In this document: in pieces, positions 18,238 through 25,180 of the stretch
Layout of the letters: every line of letters begins with the position of its first letter
Numbering within the stretch: position 1 is the first letter of the stretch
Origin: Thermococcus sp.
Lineage (GTDB): Archaea > Methanobacteriota_B > Thermococci > Thermococcales > Thermococcaceae
DNA: 64,000 nucleotides
Direction: 5' to 3'
Assembly: GCF_017656495.1 (NCBI RefSeq)
Contig: NZ_JACDNS010000004.1
Span: forward strand, 62,001 to 126,000
Position numbers and translations under genes: made by a program
Notes under the pieces: generated by a model
Databases searched by the model: none
What the model was told of the DNA's origin: nothing
What the model saw: only the letters and a program-made list of their open reading frames with translations

Positions 18238-20534
18238 GGAGCAGTAATAACCCTCCTAATTTCTCTTGCTATTTTCTCTCCAATGCCTTCGACTTCCATG
18301 AGCTCGCTTTCTTTTGCTGTGAAAACCCTTTCAACGCTTCCAAAATGCCTAAGCAAACGCTTTGCTAAAGTTGCTGAAACATAAGGTAAGCCTTCAACTA
18401 TCAGCCTCTGCCTATCCGCTAAAGTCAATGCCTTCTTCTCACTCCTAACAGCAACTTCCTTTTTCCTCTCCTCTTGCTCTCTCTTTGCGATTAAGTAGAT
18501 GAACTGTGCTGTCTCTTTAGCATCAGCAGAAAAGAGAATCGGCACACCCCAATCGATGGTTACGGCAGCTAAAGCACCTCTAATTGCATTGGGATGAACA
18601 TTCCTAATCCCATAAAGCTGTCCCTCAATGATTATCACAGGTCTTGCATAGGCCTCTGTTAACCTCTTCACTTGGTCAAAGAGACGGCCGTCAATTATGG
18701 ACTGAATAAAATCATTTGCTGACTTTCTCTCAACAGCTACATCCCCGCTGACTATGTAATCACCGACATCCAGAGTTTTGACTTCAATATGGGCTCCAAG
18801 TTCCTTGAGATACTTAGGCACTTGACTCTTCAGCTCACGGGAATCAACATAGATAACGATCCCTTTAGGCTTTTTCACAAAAATTGGCTTAACTGGAAGT
18901 TTCTCATAAACCGCCTCCTTTGAAACTTCGGCTTTCTGCTGTTCTTTCTCTTCTTCAACAATAATTTCCCCTTTTTCTTCTTCCTCCTTTTTGGGCTTGA
19001 CAAATCCCAAAAGGGAAGCCTGTTTTTCTTTTTTAACCATTTCACTCACCTTCTTAAGGACAGCTATCATTTGCTTTTCTTTGTGCCGTGAACTCCAGTA
19101 GTATGCTTCGTCCCTCGTTCCTTTTGCCATTAAAATCACAACTCTGCCGGGCTTGTGCCTTCCAGTCCTTCCCCTTCTTTGTATGCTCCTAATTGCTGAG
19201 GGTACCGGCTCATAGAATACAACCAAATCTACTTCTGGAACATCCAAACCTTCCTCACCAACACTTGTAGCCACTAGAACGTTGAATACCCCTTGAGAGA
19301 AGAGGTCAAGAATTTCTTTCTGCTTCTTCTGGCTCATTCCCTTGTCATTCTCTCTGCTTGCTTGTCCGACAAAACGTGAAACTTTAATTCCCATATCAAC
19401 TAACTCTTTAACTATTTTCTTCGCGGTGTCTCTATAATTCGTGAAAACAATTATCTTTGAGTTTGGTTTTTTCTCAAGCTGCTCTTTTATAAGCTCCTTT
19501 AGCTTGTCCATTTTTGGATGGTCTAGCCCCAAATCCCTGGCTTGAATTAAGAGCGATATTGCCTTCTTCATTCTTGGATCGCTCATGAGCTCTTTGTTTG
19601 ATTTCGTCTGCCTCTCTTCGTAAAGCTTTTTTAGATAAGCTCTCAGTGCTGTTAATCCCTGCGTCTCCAAAAGCTCAATGGCATGGTGAAGCTTCATAGC
19701 TTTAGCTTGATAGAGCATGAGTTTCCCGACTTCATAATTACCTTTTGCAACTTCGGCATTGATTATCTGCCCCGCTTTGAGGACGTCTTTCTTTGGTATG
19801 TCTGGAGAGTAGGAATCAACTAAGCCAGCTTCGGCCAAAGGTTTTAGGGCATCTTTAAGCATTTCCCTCAAGAGCTTTCTAACCTCCTTGTAAATTCCAG
19901 GCAGTTCAACTTTAATCCACTCAAATCTGATGCCCTGAACATAAGGTCTAACATCTGGAGAGTTCTCAGTTCTCACCTCAACATGCTCGATGTACAAATT
20001 CTTTAGAACTTGTCTTATTTTTTCCTCATCATTACCCGGTGAGGCGGTTAGACCTAAAATGAGGGGGTGCTTTGCCTGCTGCATGTATTCTTTGGCAATG
20101 TAAACATATGCATAGTTGCCAACAGCTCTATGAGCTTCGTCAAAGACAAGCAGAACAACATCTTCTAAGCTTATTCTTCCAACCAGCAGATCATTTTCAA
20201 TCGTCTGGGGAGTTGCCGTGATGATTATGCTCCTCTCCCAGATTTTGGCTCGCTGCTCTGGTGGAAGCTCACCAGTTAAAACGTTGATTTTCTCGGGTGG
20301 CAGGTTAAAAAGCCTAACGAAGCTTTCTCTGTGCTGAAGAGCAAGAGGCTTTGTAGGGGCGAGCATTAAAACCTTCCCACCGTATTTTGACAGTCTATAA
20401 TCAGCAATCATCATTGCAATGAGCGTTTTTCCTAAACCGGTTGGAAGAACAATTAAACTATTCTTATCCTTGCACTTAGCATAGATGACTTCCTGATAGA
20501 CACGAGGTTGGATTAAATCCCTTCGTAAGTACAT
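18213..20534 (-). CDS. hef: Hef helicase/nuclease (FANCM-XPF homologue)
   Basis: A 773-residue protein. The N-terminal SF2 helicase has Walker A PTGLGKT (31-37), FDEAHRAVG, LGLTASPGN, and later SVGEEGLDVPEVD and QRRGRTGRHKPG. A charged linker follows, then an XPF-type nuclease with VYVDSRE, GDYIVSGDVAVERKSANDF and two C-terminal helix-hairpin-helix motifs (VEGLPYVSATLAKRLL, VEGIGEKIAREI). Archaeal Hef acts on stalled replication forks. The ERKxxxD nuclease site is intact and there is no intein. TATA at 20563-20573 gives a nearly leaderless transcript. Confidence 0.96.
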   Translation of the reverse strand: MYLRRDLIQPRVYQEVIYAKCKDKNSLIVLPTGLGKTLIAMMIADYRLSKYGGKVLMLAPTKPLALQHRESFVRLFNLPPEKINVLTGELPPEQRAKIWERSIIITATPQTIENDLLVGRISLEDVVLLVFDEAHRAVGNYAYVYIAKEYMQQAKHPLILGLTASPGNDEEKIRQVLKNLYIEHVEVRTENSPDVRPYVQGIRFEWIKVELPGIYKEVRKLLREMLKDALKPLAEAGLVDSYSPDIPKKDVLKAGQIINAEVAKGNYEVGKLMLYQAKAMKLHHAIELLETQGLTALRAYLKKLYEERQTKSNKELMSDPRMKKAISLLIQARDLGLDHPKMDKLKELIKEQLEKKPNSKIIVFTNYRDTAKKIVKELVDMGIKVSRFVGQASRENDKGMSQKKQKEILDLFSQGVFNVLVATSVGEEGLDVPEVDLVVFYEPVPSAIRSIQRRGRTGRHKPGRVVILMAKGTRDEAYYWSSRHKEKQMIAVLKKVSEMVKKEKQASLLGFVKPKKEEEEKGEIIVEEEKEQQKAEVSKEAVYEKLPVKPIFVKKPKGIVIYVDSRELKSQVPKYLKELGAHIEVKTLDVGDYIVSGDVAVERKSANDFIQSIIDGRLFDQVKRLTEAYARPVIIIEGQLYGIRNVHPNAIRGALAAVTIDWGVPILFSADAKETAQFIYLIAKREQEERKKEVAVRSEKKALTLADRQRLIVEGLPYVSATLAKRLLRHFGSVERVFTAKESELMEVEGIGEKIAREIRRVITAPYVEDEEE

Positions 20535-20562
20535 GGTTATCTCAATTATTTTCTCCTATCTG

Positions 20563-20573
20563 GTATTTATAAA
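20563..20573 (-). promoter_or_regulatory. TATA box of hef
   Basis: On the minus strand TTTATAAATA sits about 30 bases before the hef ATG at 20534. Confidence 0.55.
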
Positions 20574-20581
20574 CCAGTATG

Positions 20582-20595
20582 TTAGGCCAACCGAA
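20582..20595. promoter_or_regulatory. TTAGG-N4-CCTAA-type palindrome, copy 1 (one mismatch)
   Basis: TTAGGCCAACCGAA differs by one base from the perfect TTAGG-N4-CCTAA element found at 21518-21531 and 28914-28927. It stands 29 bases (centre to centre) from the GCATATGC palindrome at 20607-20628, in the spacer between hef and the first NifX-like gene. Confidence 0.45.
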
Positions 20596-20606
20596 AAGCT
20601 TTTAAG

Positions 20607-20628
20607 ATTTTGTGCATATGCACAAAAT
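20607..20628. promoter_or_regulatory. Perfect 22-bp palindrome, GCATATGC operator copy 1
   Basis: Perfectly symmetric; its inner 20 bases are TTTTGTGCATATGCACAAAA. It lies about 30 bases before the start of the first NifX-like gene and downstream of a TATA-like CTTTTAAG, a typical repressor position. The same core recurs at 21493-21508 and 28939-28958. Confidence 0.7.
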
Positions 20629-20659
20629 AGAAAATGGTTAAGAATTGGAGGTGATGAGT

Positions 20660-21235
20660 ATGGTGAGGATGAAAATTGCAGTTCCAAGCTCAGCTAATGG
20701 GGGATTAGAGGACACAATTGCACCAGTTTTCGCTAGAGCTCCAGTTTTCACTATAATCGAAGTTGAAAATGGTGAAATAAAGGATGTCAAGACAATTCAG
20801 AATCCGGCAGTTAGTGCTCCCAGTGGAGCAGGTCCAATGGCTGTGCAAATGCTCATAAATGAAGGTGTTGATACAGTAATTGCCCCCTCACTTGGACCAA
20901 ACGCTTTAGGAGCAATCCAAGCTGCAGGAATTAATGTTTACACATTCCCACCAGGAATACCAATTAGAGAAGCTGTTGAGAGTGTGATTAATGGCGCTCC
21001 TCAAACAGTTCAGCCTCAAGTTGCGGCACCAGCATATCCAATTCCACCAGCATCAGCCTATGGGCCAGCTTACCCGATCCCAGCTTATGGCTTTGGTTAT
21101 GGCTGGGGTAGAGGCCGTGGTTGGGGAAGAGGTGGCGGCAGAGGAGGAAGAGGCTGGGGTGCTCGGTTAGGATACTGTCCGTGGACAGGAATGCCCAGCA
21201 GGAGAACACTTAGATGGCTTTATGGCTGGTGGTGA
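20660..21235 (+). CDS. NifX/NifB-like (dinitrogenase FeMo-cofactor family) protein with Gly-Arg-Trp tail
   Basis: A 191-residue protein. Residues about 3-110 form the RNase-H-like NifX/NifB fold (KIAVPSSANGGLEDTIAPVFARAPVFTIIE, then GAGPMAVQMLINEGVDTVIA). A Pro/Ala/Tyr linker and a low-complexity tail of Gly, Arg and Trp follow (GWGRGRGWGRGGGRGGRGWG). Family members bind Mo-, Fe- or Cu-S clusters. Thermococcales lack nitrogenase in this context, so a different metal-cluster role resembling ORP is likely (inference). GGAGGTGAT precedes the ATG at 20660. The promoter has both shared palindromes. Confidence 0.85.
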   Translation: MVRMKIAVPSSANGGLEDTIAPVFARAPVFTIIEVENGEIKDVKTIQNPAVSAPSGAGPMAVQMLINEGVDTVIAPSLGPNALGAIQAAGINVYTFPPGIPIREAVESVINGAPQTVQPQVAAPAYPIPPASAYGPAYPIPAYGFGYGWGRGRGWGRGGGRGGRGWGARLGYCPWTGMPSRRTLRWLYGWW

Positions 21236-21266
21236 TTTCCTATTTTCCCATTTTTGAGGTGGTACA

Positions 21267-21473
21267 ATGCCGAGATGGATAAGTAGAGGATATGGAAGGG
21301 GATATGGGAGAAGCTTCTGGGGCTCTAGGAGATTCGGCGGATTCTTTGGAATCGTAGACCTTTTGTTTCTAATTGCGATACTCTACATCTTAATTAAGCT
21401 GTTCCTCGTTGCAGCGCCGTATGTGATAGCTTTGATTGTTTTATTGGTGTTATGGGAGTTTTTCAAACCTTAA
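21267..21473 (+). CDS. Small membrane protein with Arg/Gly-rich head
   Basis: A 68-residue protein: an N-terminal basic, aromatic, Gly-rich segment (RGYGRGYGRSFWGSRRFGG) followed by two adjacent hydrophobic helices (about 28-46 and 48-64). It lies between the two NifX-like genes, 31 bases after the first, with GAGGTGG before its ATG. The head resembles the low-complexity tails of its neighbours, suggesting a shared physical context such as membrane recruitment (inference). No family was recognised. Confidence 0.65.
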   Translation: MPRWISRGYGRGYGRSFWGSRRFGGFFGIVDLLFLIAILYILIKLFLVAAPYVIALIVLLVLWEFFKP

Positions 21474-21492
21474 ATGAGAGAAAGTTTAGTTT

Positions 21493-21508
21493 TTTTGCAT
21501 ATGCAAAA
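21493..21508. promoter_or_regulatory. GCATATGC operator copy 2
   Basis: TTTTGCATATGCAAAA is a perfect 16-bp palindrome just upstream of a TATA-like CTTTTTAAG, 44 bases before the second NifX-like gene. Its position upstream of the TATA box differs from copy 1. Confidence 0.65.
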
Positions 21509-21517
21509 CTTTTTAAG

Positions 21518-21531
21518 TTAGGTTGTCCTAA
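21518..21531. promoter_or_regulatory. TTAGG-N4-CCTAA palindrome, copy 2
   Basis: TTAGGTTGTCCTAA lies between the TATA-like box and the ribosome binding site of the second NifX-like gene, i.e. near the expected transcription start. The following ATTCTG is also shared with the 28.9-kb promoter. Confidence 0.55.
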
Positions 21532-21551
21532 TTCTGAGCGGAGGTGAGAAG

Positions 21552-22028
21552 ATGAGGGTTGTTGTAGCCACTATAAGAGGTGGACTGGATGACTTTGTAA
21601 GCCGAGCCTTTGGGAGAGCTCCAACATTCACAATCGTTGATGTTGACGAGAACGGGAACATAATAAACGTTCAGGTGGCTCAAAATCCTGCTTACAGTGC
21701 TCCAAGAGGTGCGGGTATTCAGGCAGCCCAATTTTGTATAAATGAAGGTGCAGATGTTGTTATAGCTGGGCAGTTTGGCCCAAATTCCTTCCAAGTTCTT
21801 CAGACTGCCGGGATTAAAACCGTCTCAGCACCACCAACTATGACGGTCGAACAAGCTGTTCAGGCTTATCTCAGAGGGGAATTGACACAGCCAATCCTTG
21901 GAGCTGAAGGTAGTGGAATTGGTCCAGGAAGGGGCATGGGTGGAGGTTACGGTAGAGGAATGGGAAAAGGTCGAGGAAAAGGAATGGGACGTGGTATGGG
22001 TAGAGGGCGTGGTGTGAACGACTGGTGA
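21552..22028 (+). CDS. NifX/NifB-like (dinitrogenase FeMo-cofactor family) protein with Gly-Arg-Met tail
   Basis: A 158-residue paralogue of the 20660 gene: NifX-like fold (MRVVVATIRGGLDDFVSRAF, GAGIQAAQFCINEGADVVIA) and a tail of repeated GMGRGRGK units from about residue 123. Some family members bind a mixed metal-sulfur cluster; here one Cys (QFCINEG) is visible. GGAGGTGAG precedes the ATG. It has its own promoter with both palindromes, so it need not be cotranscribed with the upstream small membrane protein gene. Confidence 0.85.
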   Translation: MRVVVATIRGGLDDFVSRAFGRAPTFTIVDVDENGNIINVQVAQNPAYSAPRGAGIQAAQFCINEGADVVIAGQFGPNSFQVLQTAGIKTVSAPPTMTVEQAVQAYLRGELTQPILGAEGSGIGPGRGMGGGYGRGMGKGRGKGMGRGMGRGRGVNDW

Positions 22029-22229
22029 AACAAGCTTACCTCTTTCTTTGGCATTTTTACTAAGAATAATGGCTTATGATAACACTAAATGGAAGACAAC
22101 ATTTCTTGAAGAACAACAATAGGGAACATACCCACAGAAATAACATTTCAATGAAAAGTCTATCATTCGTGAGCGTTGTGGCATTAGTTTTTAATATCAT
22201 AAAGTTCACTAGGTAAAGTGGGTGATATT

Positions 22230-22538
22230 TTGGCAATTATGAGATTGTGGCATGGAAAGGTTTCAATTGAAAAAGCTGATGAATACGAGAGGTTTTTGAT
22301 TGAAAGGGCAGTACCGGATTATAGCTCTGTTGATGGTTTGATAAAACTATATTTCACGCGAAGAGACGAGGGAGAGGTGGCACATTTCCTTCTCGTAACC
22401 ATCTGGGACTCAATGGAGTCAATTAAAAAGTTCCCGGGTGAAAATCCCGAACTCGCAAAGTACTACCCGGAAGACAACGACTTTCTGCTGGAAAAGGAGA
22501 AATACGTTCAGCACTATAGGGTGTTCTATGAGAAGTAG
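22230..22538 (+). CDS. ABM-domain (antibiotic biosynthesis monooxygenase-like) protein
   Basis: About 102 residues with the dimeric alpha/beta-barrel ABM pattern: IMRLWHGKV at the start, a central DGLIKLYFTRR, and VTIWDSMESIKKFPGENPE. Many members are small heme- or quinone-related oxygenases or of unknown role. The start is unclear: TTG at 22230 follows GGTGAT at good spacing; ATG at 22239 is the alternative. Confidence 0.65.
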   Translation: MAIMRLWHGKVSIEKADEYERFLIERAVPDYSSVDGLIKLYFTRRDEGEVAHFLLVTIWDSMESIKKFPGENPELAKYYPEDNDFLLEKEKYVQHYRVFYEK

Positions 22539-22618
22539 TGCATGCTGTGGATTTGAAGCCCATCAGAAGCTCTAATAGGCGTTAAAGTTATAGGTAGAAG
22601 GGGAATATTAAACCAGTG

Positions 22619-22861
22619 ATGCCAATGAGAAGAAGCCAACAACTGGCTGGTCTCTGTGCACCGTTGATCGGATTAGGTGGGATATTCACAGCAATATTCA
22701 TACATCGCTCTTGGTGGAGCCTCACAGACAACGCCATAAGTGACCTCGGAAAAGTGGGCCTACCCTACAATTGGGTGATGAATGTTCCACTTGTAGTTGC
22801 GGCGGTTTTAGGTATCTATTATGCCTTAGGGCTTTTCAAGGAGGTAAACATCCTACAATGA
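22619..22861 (+). CDS. DUF998-like membrane protein, N-terminal part
   Basis: 80 residues with two hydrophobic helices (LCAPLIGLGGIFTAIFI; VPLVVAAVLGIYYALGL) and the DUF998 hallmark SLTDNAISDLG. DUF998 proteins are normally about 190 residues with six helices. Here the frame ends after helix two, and the remaining four helices are encoded in another frame from 22858. TATA-like AAAGTTATAG near 22583 fits a leaderless start at 22619 (22625 is also possible). Confidence 0.6.
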   Translation: MPMRRSQQLAGLCAPLIGLGGIFTAIFIHRSWWSLTDNAISDLGKVGLPYNWVMNVPLVVAAVLGIYYALGLFKEVNILQ

Positions 22862-23196
22862 AGTTTGGAATTTGGATTTTTATCCTTGGCTTGGTGTTCT
22901 TGGCGGGAATTGGGATTTTCCCTGAAGGGACTTCCCCTCACTATTATGTCAGTTGGGGTTTCTTCATTACGGCAAGTCTTGGGATAATGGTGGCTGGAGT
23001 TGGGTTATATCTTGGAGGAGAGAAACAACTTGGGATTATAACTGCCATAATATTTGTTCTCAGCTGGGTCCTTGGGCTTTGGGCAATGGAGGTCTTTAAA
23101 GGGGTGGCAGTTTCAGAGTTCATAGGTATCTTTGGAATATTAACATGGCACTATATGGTACTCGCAAAAATCTTAAAGAAAGGGAAGAAAGTATGA
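22858..23196 (+). CDS. DUF998-like membrane protein, C-terminal part (split gene or frameshift)
   Basis: 112 residues with four hydrophobic helices and the DUF998 segment GIGIFPEGTSPHYYVSWGFF. The ATG overlaps the stop of the upstream part (ATGA), and a GGAGGT lies 12 bases upstream, so it could be translated as a coupled second gene. The alternative is a one-base frameshift in a formerly single gene. Role unknown. Confidence 0.6.
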   Translation: MKFGIWIFILGLVFLAGIGIFPEGTSPHYYVSWGFFITASLGIMVAGVGLYLGGEKQLGIITAIIFVLSWVLGLWAMEVFKGVAVSEFIGIFGILTWHYMVLAKILKKGKKV

Positions 23197-23212
23197 GAGT
23201 TTTCTGCTCTTT

Positions 23213-23635
23213 TTAAATTTCTTCTGTATCCCAAAGCATCAGCCCGTTTTCTTGGGGCTTTCTTTCCAGTGGTTCTCCAAGTAGTTCATGAATGATAATT
23301 TCAGCAACAAGTACCTCTCCTTCAATTAAGTGGCCACCCCACACCTTGCCTTCTTTGTCCCCCAAAGTTACATGAATATGAGCATACGGCTTGCCATCTT
23401 TCAGGCTGATATTACCCAGCGCAGAAAGGAGTTCATAAGTGCCGCTTAATTCAATTACCTTATATTTGCCTTTTTCCTCTTCAAAATACCCGATTTTTGG
23501 GTTTCTAAGTGTTCCAATTGCACTCACGGTTCCGATAAGGACGTTGTTCTTTTCTGCAAATTTGTTAATGAATGTTAGGAACTCTTCCCCTTCGGGGATT
23601 CTAAACATAAAGTTTCTTCCCCTTGAGAATCTCAT
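23213..23635 (-). CDS. PPC / DUF296 domain protein
   Basis: A 140-residue protein spanning the whole PPC (plants-and-prokaryotes-conserved) domain: GEEFLTFINKFAEKN, IGTVSAIGTLRNPKIGYF, and the conserved AHIHVTLGD ... GGHL metal-site residues. Prokaryotic members form trimers; the archaeal role is unknown and DNA binding is not proven. GAGGTGAAAG precedes the ATG. Confidence 0.82.
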   Translation of the reverse strand: MRFSRGRNFMFRIPEGEEFLTFINKFAEKNNVLIGTVSAIGTLRNPKIGYFEEEKGKYKVIELSGTYELLSALGNISLKDGKPYAHIHVTLGDKEGKVWGGHLIEGEVLVAEIIIHELLGEPLERKPQENGLMLWDTEEI

Positions 23636-23721
23636 GTTCTTTCACCTCAAAAGAAATAAGACAAACAAGATTTAATTTTTTTGGAACAAAATTATCAAAA
23701 TAATGTCCAAAAATTAAAACG

Positions 23722-24177
23722 TTAACGTTCTAAAACTATTTCAGCATAGCTCCTTGGGTCTTCCCAGACTTTGACTTTTATCCGTTTTACATTTTTTCCA
23801 GCTTTTTCTGCTATCTTTTTGGCAAACCACTCCGCTATAAGCTCAGCAGTAACATTGGGAGCATCAATTAGAACTACTTCTTTTTTTGGAAGTTTGAGCT
23901 CTTTGTCATTTTGAACTATGATTATGTAGTCTCCATCCTCTTTGATCCACTCGATACTTGTTAAAATGCGGTGATCAACTTCCTTAATGAGATTGCTTAA
24001 GTGATTGAAGTCAAAAATCATACCTCTCTCATCTAAGTCTCCCCAAATCTCAACATCAACGTTGTAAGTATGCCCATGAATTCTCAAACATTTGCTGTCA
24101 TAGGGCAGAGCTAAAAAATGCGAACTATCAAAGTCTTTGTGCCATCCTATCTTTCTCTCTACAACTTTAAATTCCAT
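23722..24177 (-). CDS. 6-pyruvoyl-tetrahydropterin synthase / QueD-like enzyme
   Basis: A 151-residue member of the PTPS/QueD family. Zinc histidines are in SSHFLALP and IHGHTYNV; Cys in SKCLRIHGH is the expected catalytic residue; EIVLER ends the protein. Such enzymes act on dihydroneopterin triphosphate in the deazapurine (archaeosine) or a pterin pathway. The start is the ATG at 24177 behind GGTGAGTGAG. Confidence 0.85.
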   Translation of the reverse strand: MEFKVVERKIGWHKDFDSSHFLALPYDSKCLRIHGHTYNVDVEIWGDLDERGMIFDFNHLSNLIKEVDHRILTSIEWIKEDGDYIIIVQNDKELKLPKKEVVLIDAPNVTAELIAEWFAKKIAEKAGKNVKRIKVKVWEDPRSYAEIVLER

Positions 24178-24235
24178 CTCACTCACCACAGAAAGTTCTT
24201 TTTGAGAAGTTATTAACCTTTCTAAGAACTTTGCA

Positions 24236-24388
24236 TTAAATCTTGATGAATCTAGGACCTCTAATATCTTCTCTATTGAGGGTGTGCCTTTCTAAAATAT
24301 GTTGTTTAAGCTCTTCAAGGCTCTTTGCTCTATATCCACAGAAAGGACACACAAATTCAAAGCTCTGAGGCTTTGTAAATTTTCTCAT
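24236..24388 (-). CDS. 50-residue C2H2 zinc-finger protein
   Basis: A short ORF with a clear finger: C-x2-C (FVCPFCGYR), then 12 residues, H-x4-H (KQHILERH). The C-terminal tail is GPRFIKI. It starts 32 bases inside the 3' end of the upstream gene 24357-24623, in another frame. GATGATGG stands just before the ATG. Small single-finger proteins of this type are common in Thermococcales. A nucleic-acid or protein-binding role is inferred from the fold. Confidence 0.7.
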   Translation of the reverse strand: MRKFTKPQSFEFVCPFCGYRAKSLEELKQHILERHTLNREDIRGPRFIKI

Positions 24389-24623
24389 TGCCATCATCAA
24401 AAATTAATTCTGCCTCATATCTCTTAACATTTCCGTTGGTGTCAACTTCCATAATGACTTTAGCCGGAAACTCGTCAACTTCTGCTTTAACTTCCTTCTT
24501 TACTATTGCTTGAGTAAAGAAGTCTCCAATTCGCTTGAATTTGAAAACTAAAGTGTTTCCTTGCATTTCATATCCCTCATAAGTTATGCCTCCCATTCTG
24601 AATGTGGCTTTAACTATGATCAC
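24357..24623 (-). CDS. Hypothetical small beta-rich protein
   Basis: An 88-residue, mainly beta protein (VKATFRMGGITYEGYEMQGN, VIMEVDTNGNVKRYEAEL). It uses a GTG start at 24623 behind GGGGGAAG. It is followed by, and overlaps, the small zinc-finger gene. No family was recognised. Confidence 0.6.
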   Translation of the reverse strand: MIIVKATFRMGGITYEGYEMQGNTLVFKFKRIGDFFTQAIVKKEVKAEVDEFPAKVIMEVDTNGNVKRYEAELIFDDGNEKIYKASEL

Positions 24624-24826
24624 TTTCTTCTTCCCCCTATTGTAGTTCTAAGCAACCATTAATCCCGCAATAATTAGTATGGTAATGACTGCTAATAACC
24701 TTTTCATTTTTCTCACGTCTAACTTAAGTTTTTATGTTAATTATGCTAAAAGGCATTTGATTACTTCAAACAAACTTGAAGGGAAATCTCTATAAATCCT
24801 GATGAGAATTCTTGTTTGGTGTTAAA

Positions 24827-25180
24827 ATGCCTTGGGGAATGGGAAGGGGTAGAGGCAGAGGACGAAGGAGAAAGATGCGCTTTATTGGTCTTATCCCGGA
24901 GATTAGACACTTCTATCCAGCGCGCCCGCCTATTGGGCCCCCTCAGCCGCCGATTTTCATGACATACGAGGAGTTTGAGGCATTGAGATTAGTGGATTAT
25001 GAAGGACTAACTCAAGAAGAGGCAGGAAAGAGAATGGGCGTTTCAAGAGGAACGGTCTGGAGAGCTTTAAGCTCAGCAAGGAAGAAAGTTGCACAAATGC
25101 TCGTTGAGGGGAGAGAGCTAATAATTTTGGCTCAGGGAAATGAGGTACCAAAGACTCAAAGCTCAGATAACGAGGAATAG
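24827..25180 (+). CDS. DUF134 (UPF0251) predicted DNA-binding regulator
   Basis: A 117-residue protein. A Gly-Arg head (MPWGMGRGRGRGRRRK) precedes the DUF134 core: YEEFEALRLVDYEGLTQEEA, then the recognition region GKRMGVSRGTVWRALSSARK. DUF134 proteins occur next to, or fused with, NifX-like proteins in anaerobes. This makes it the best candidate to bind the palindromes upstream of the NifX-like genes and the ferredoxin-MinD ATPases (inference). The start is the ATG at 24827 (GGTGTT upstream). No GCATATGC palindrome was seen in its own promoter. Confidence 0.85.
   Translation: MPWGMGRGRGRGRRRKMRFIGLIPEIRHFYPARPPIGPPQPPIFMTYEEFEALRLVDYEGLTQEEAGKRMGVSRGTVWRALSSARKKVAQMLVEGRELIILAQGNEVPKTQSSDNEE

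Noticed and set aside
18213-20534. Intein or frameshift in hef
   Set aside because: The frame is continuous with helicase and nuclease motifs in correct order and no splice-like insertion.
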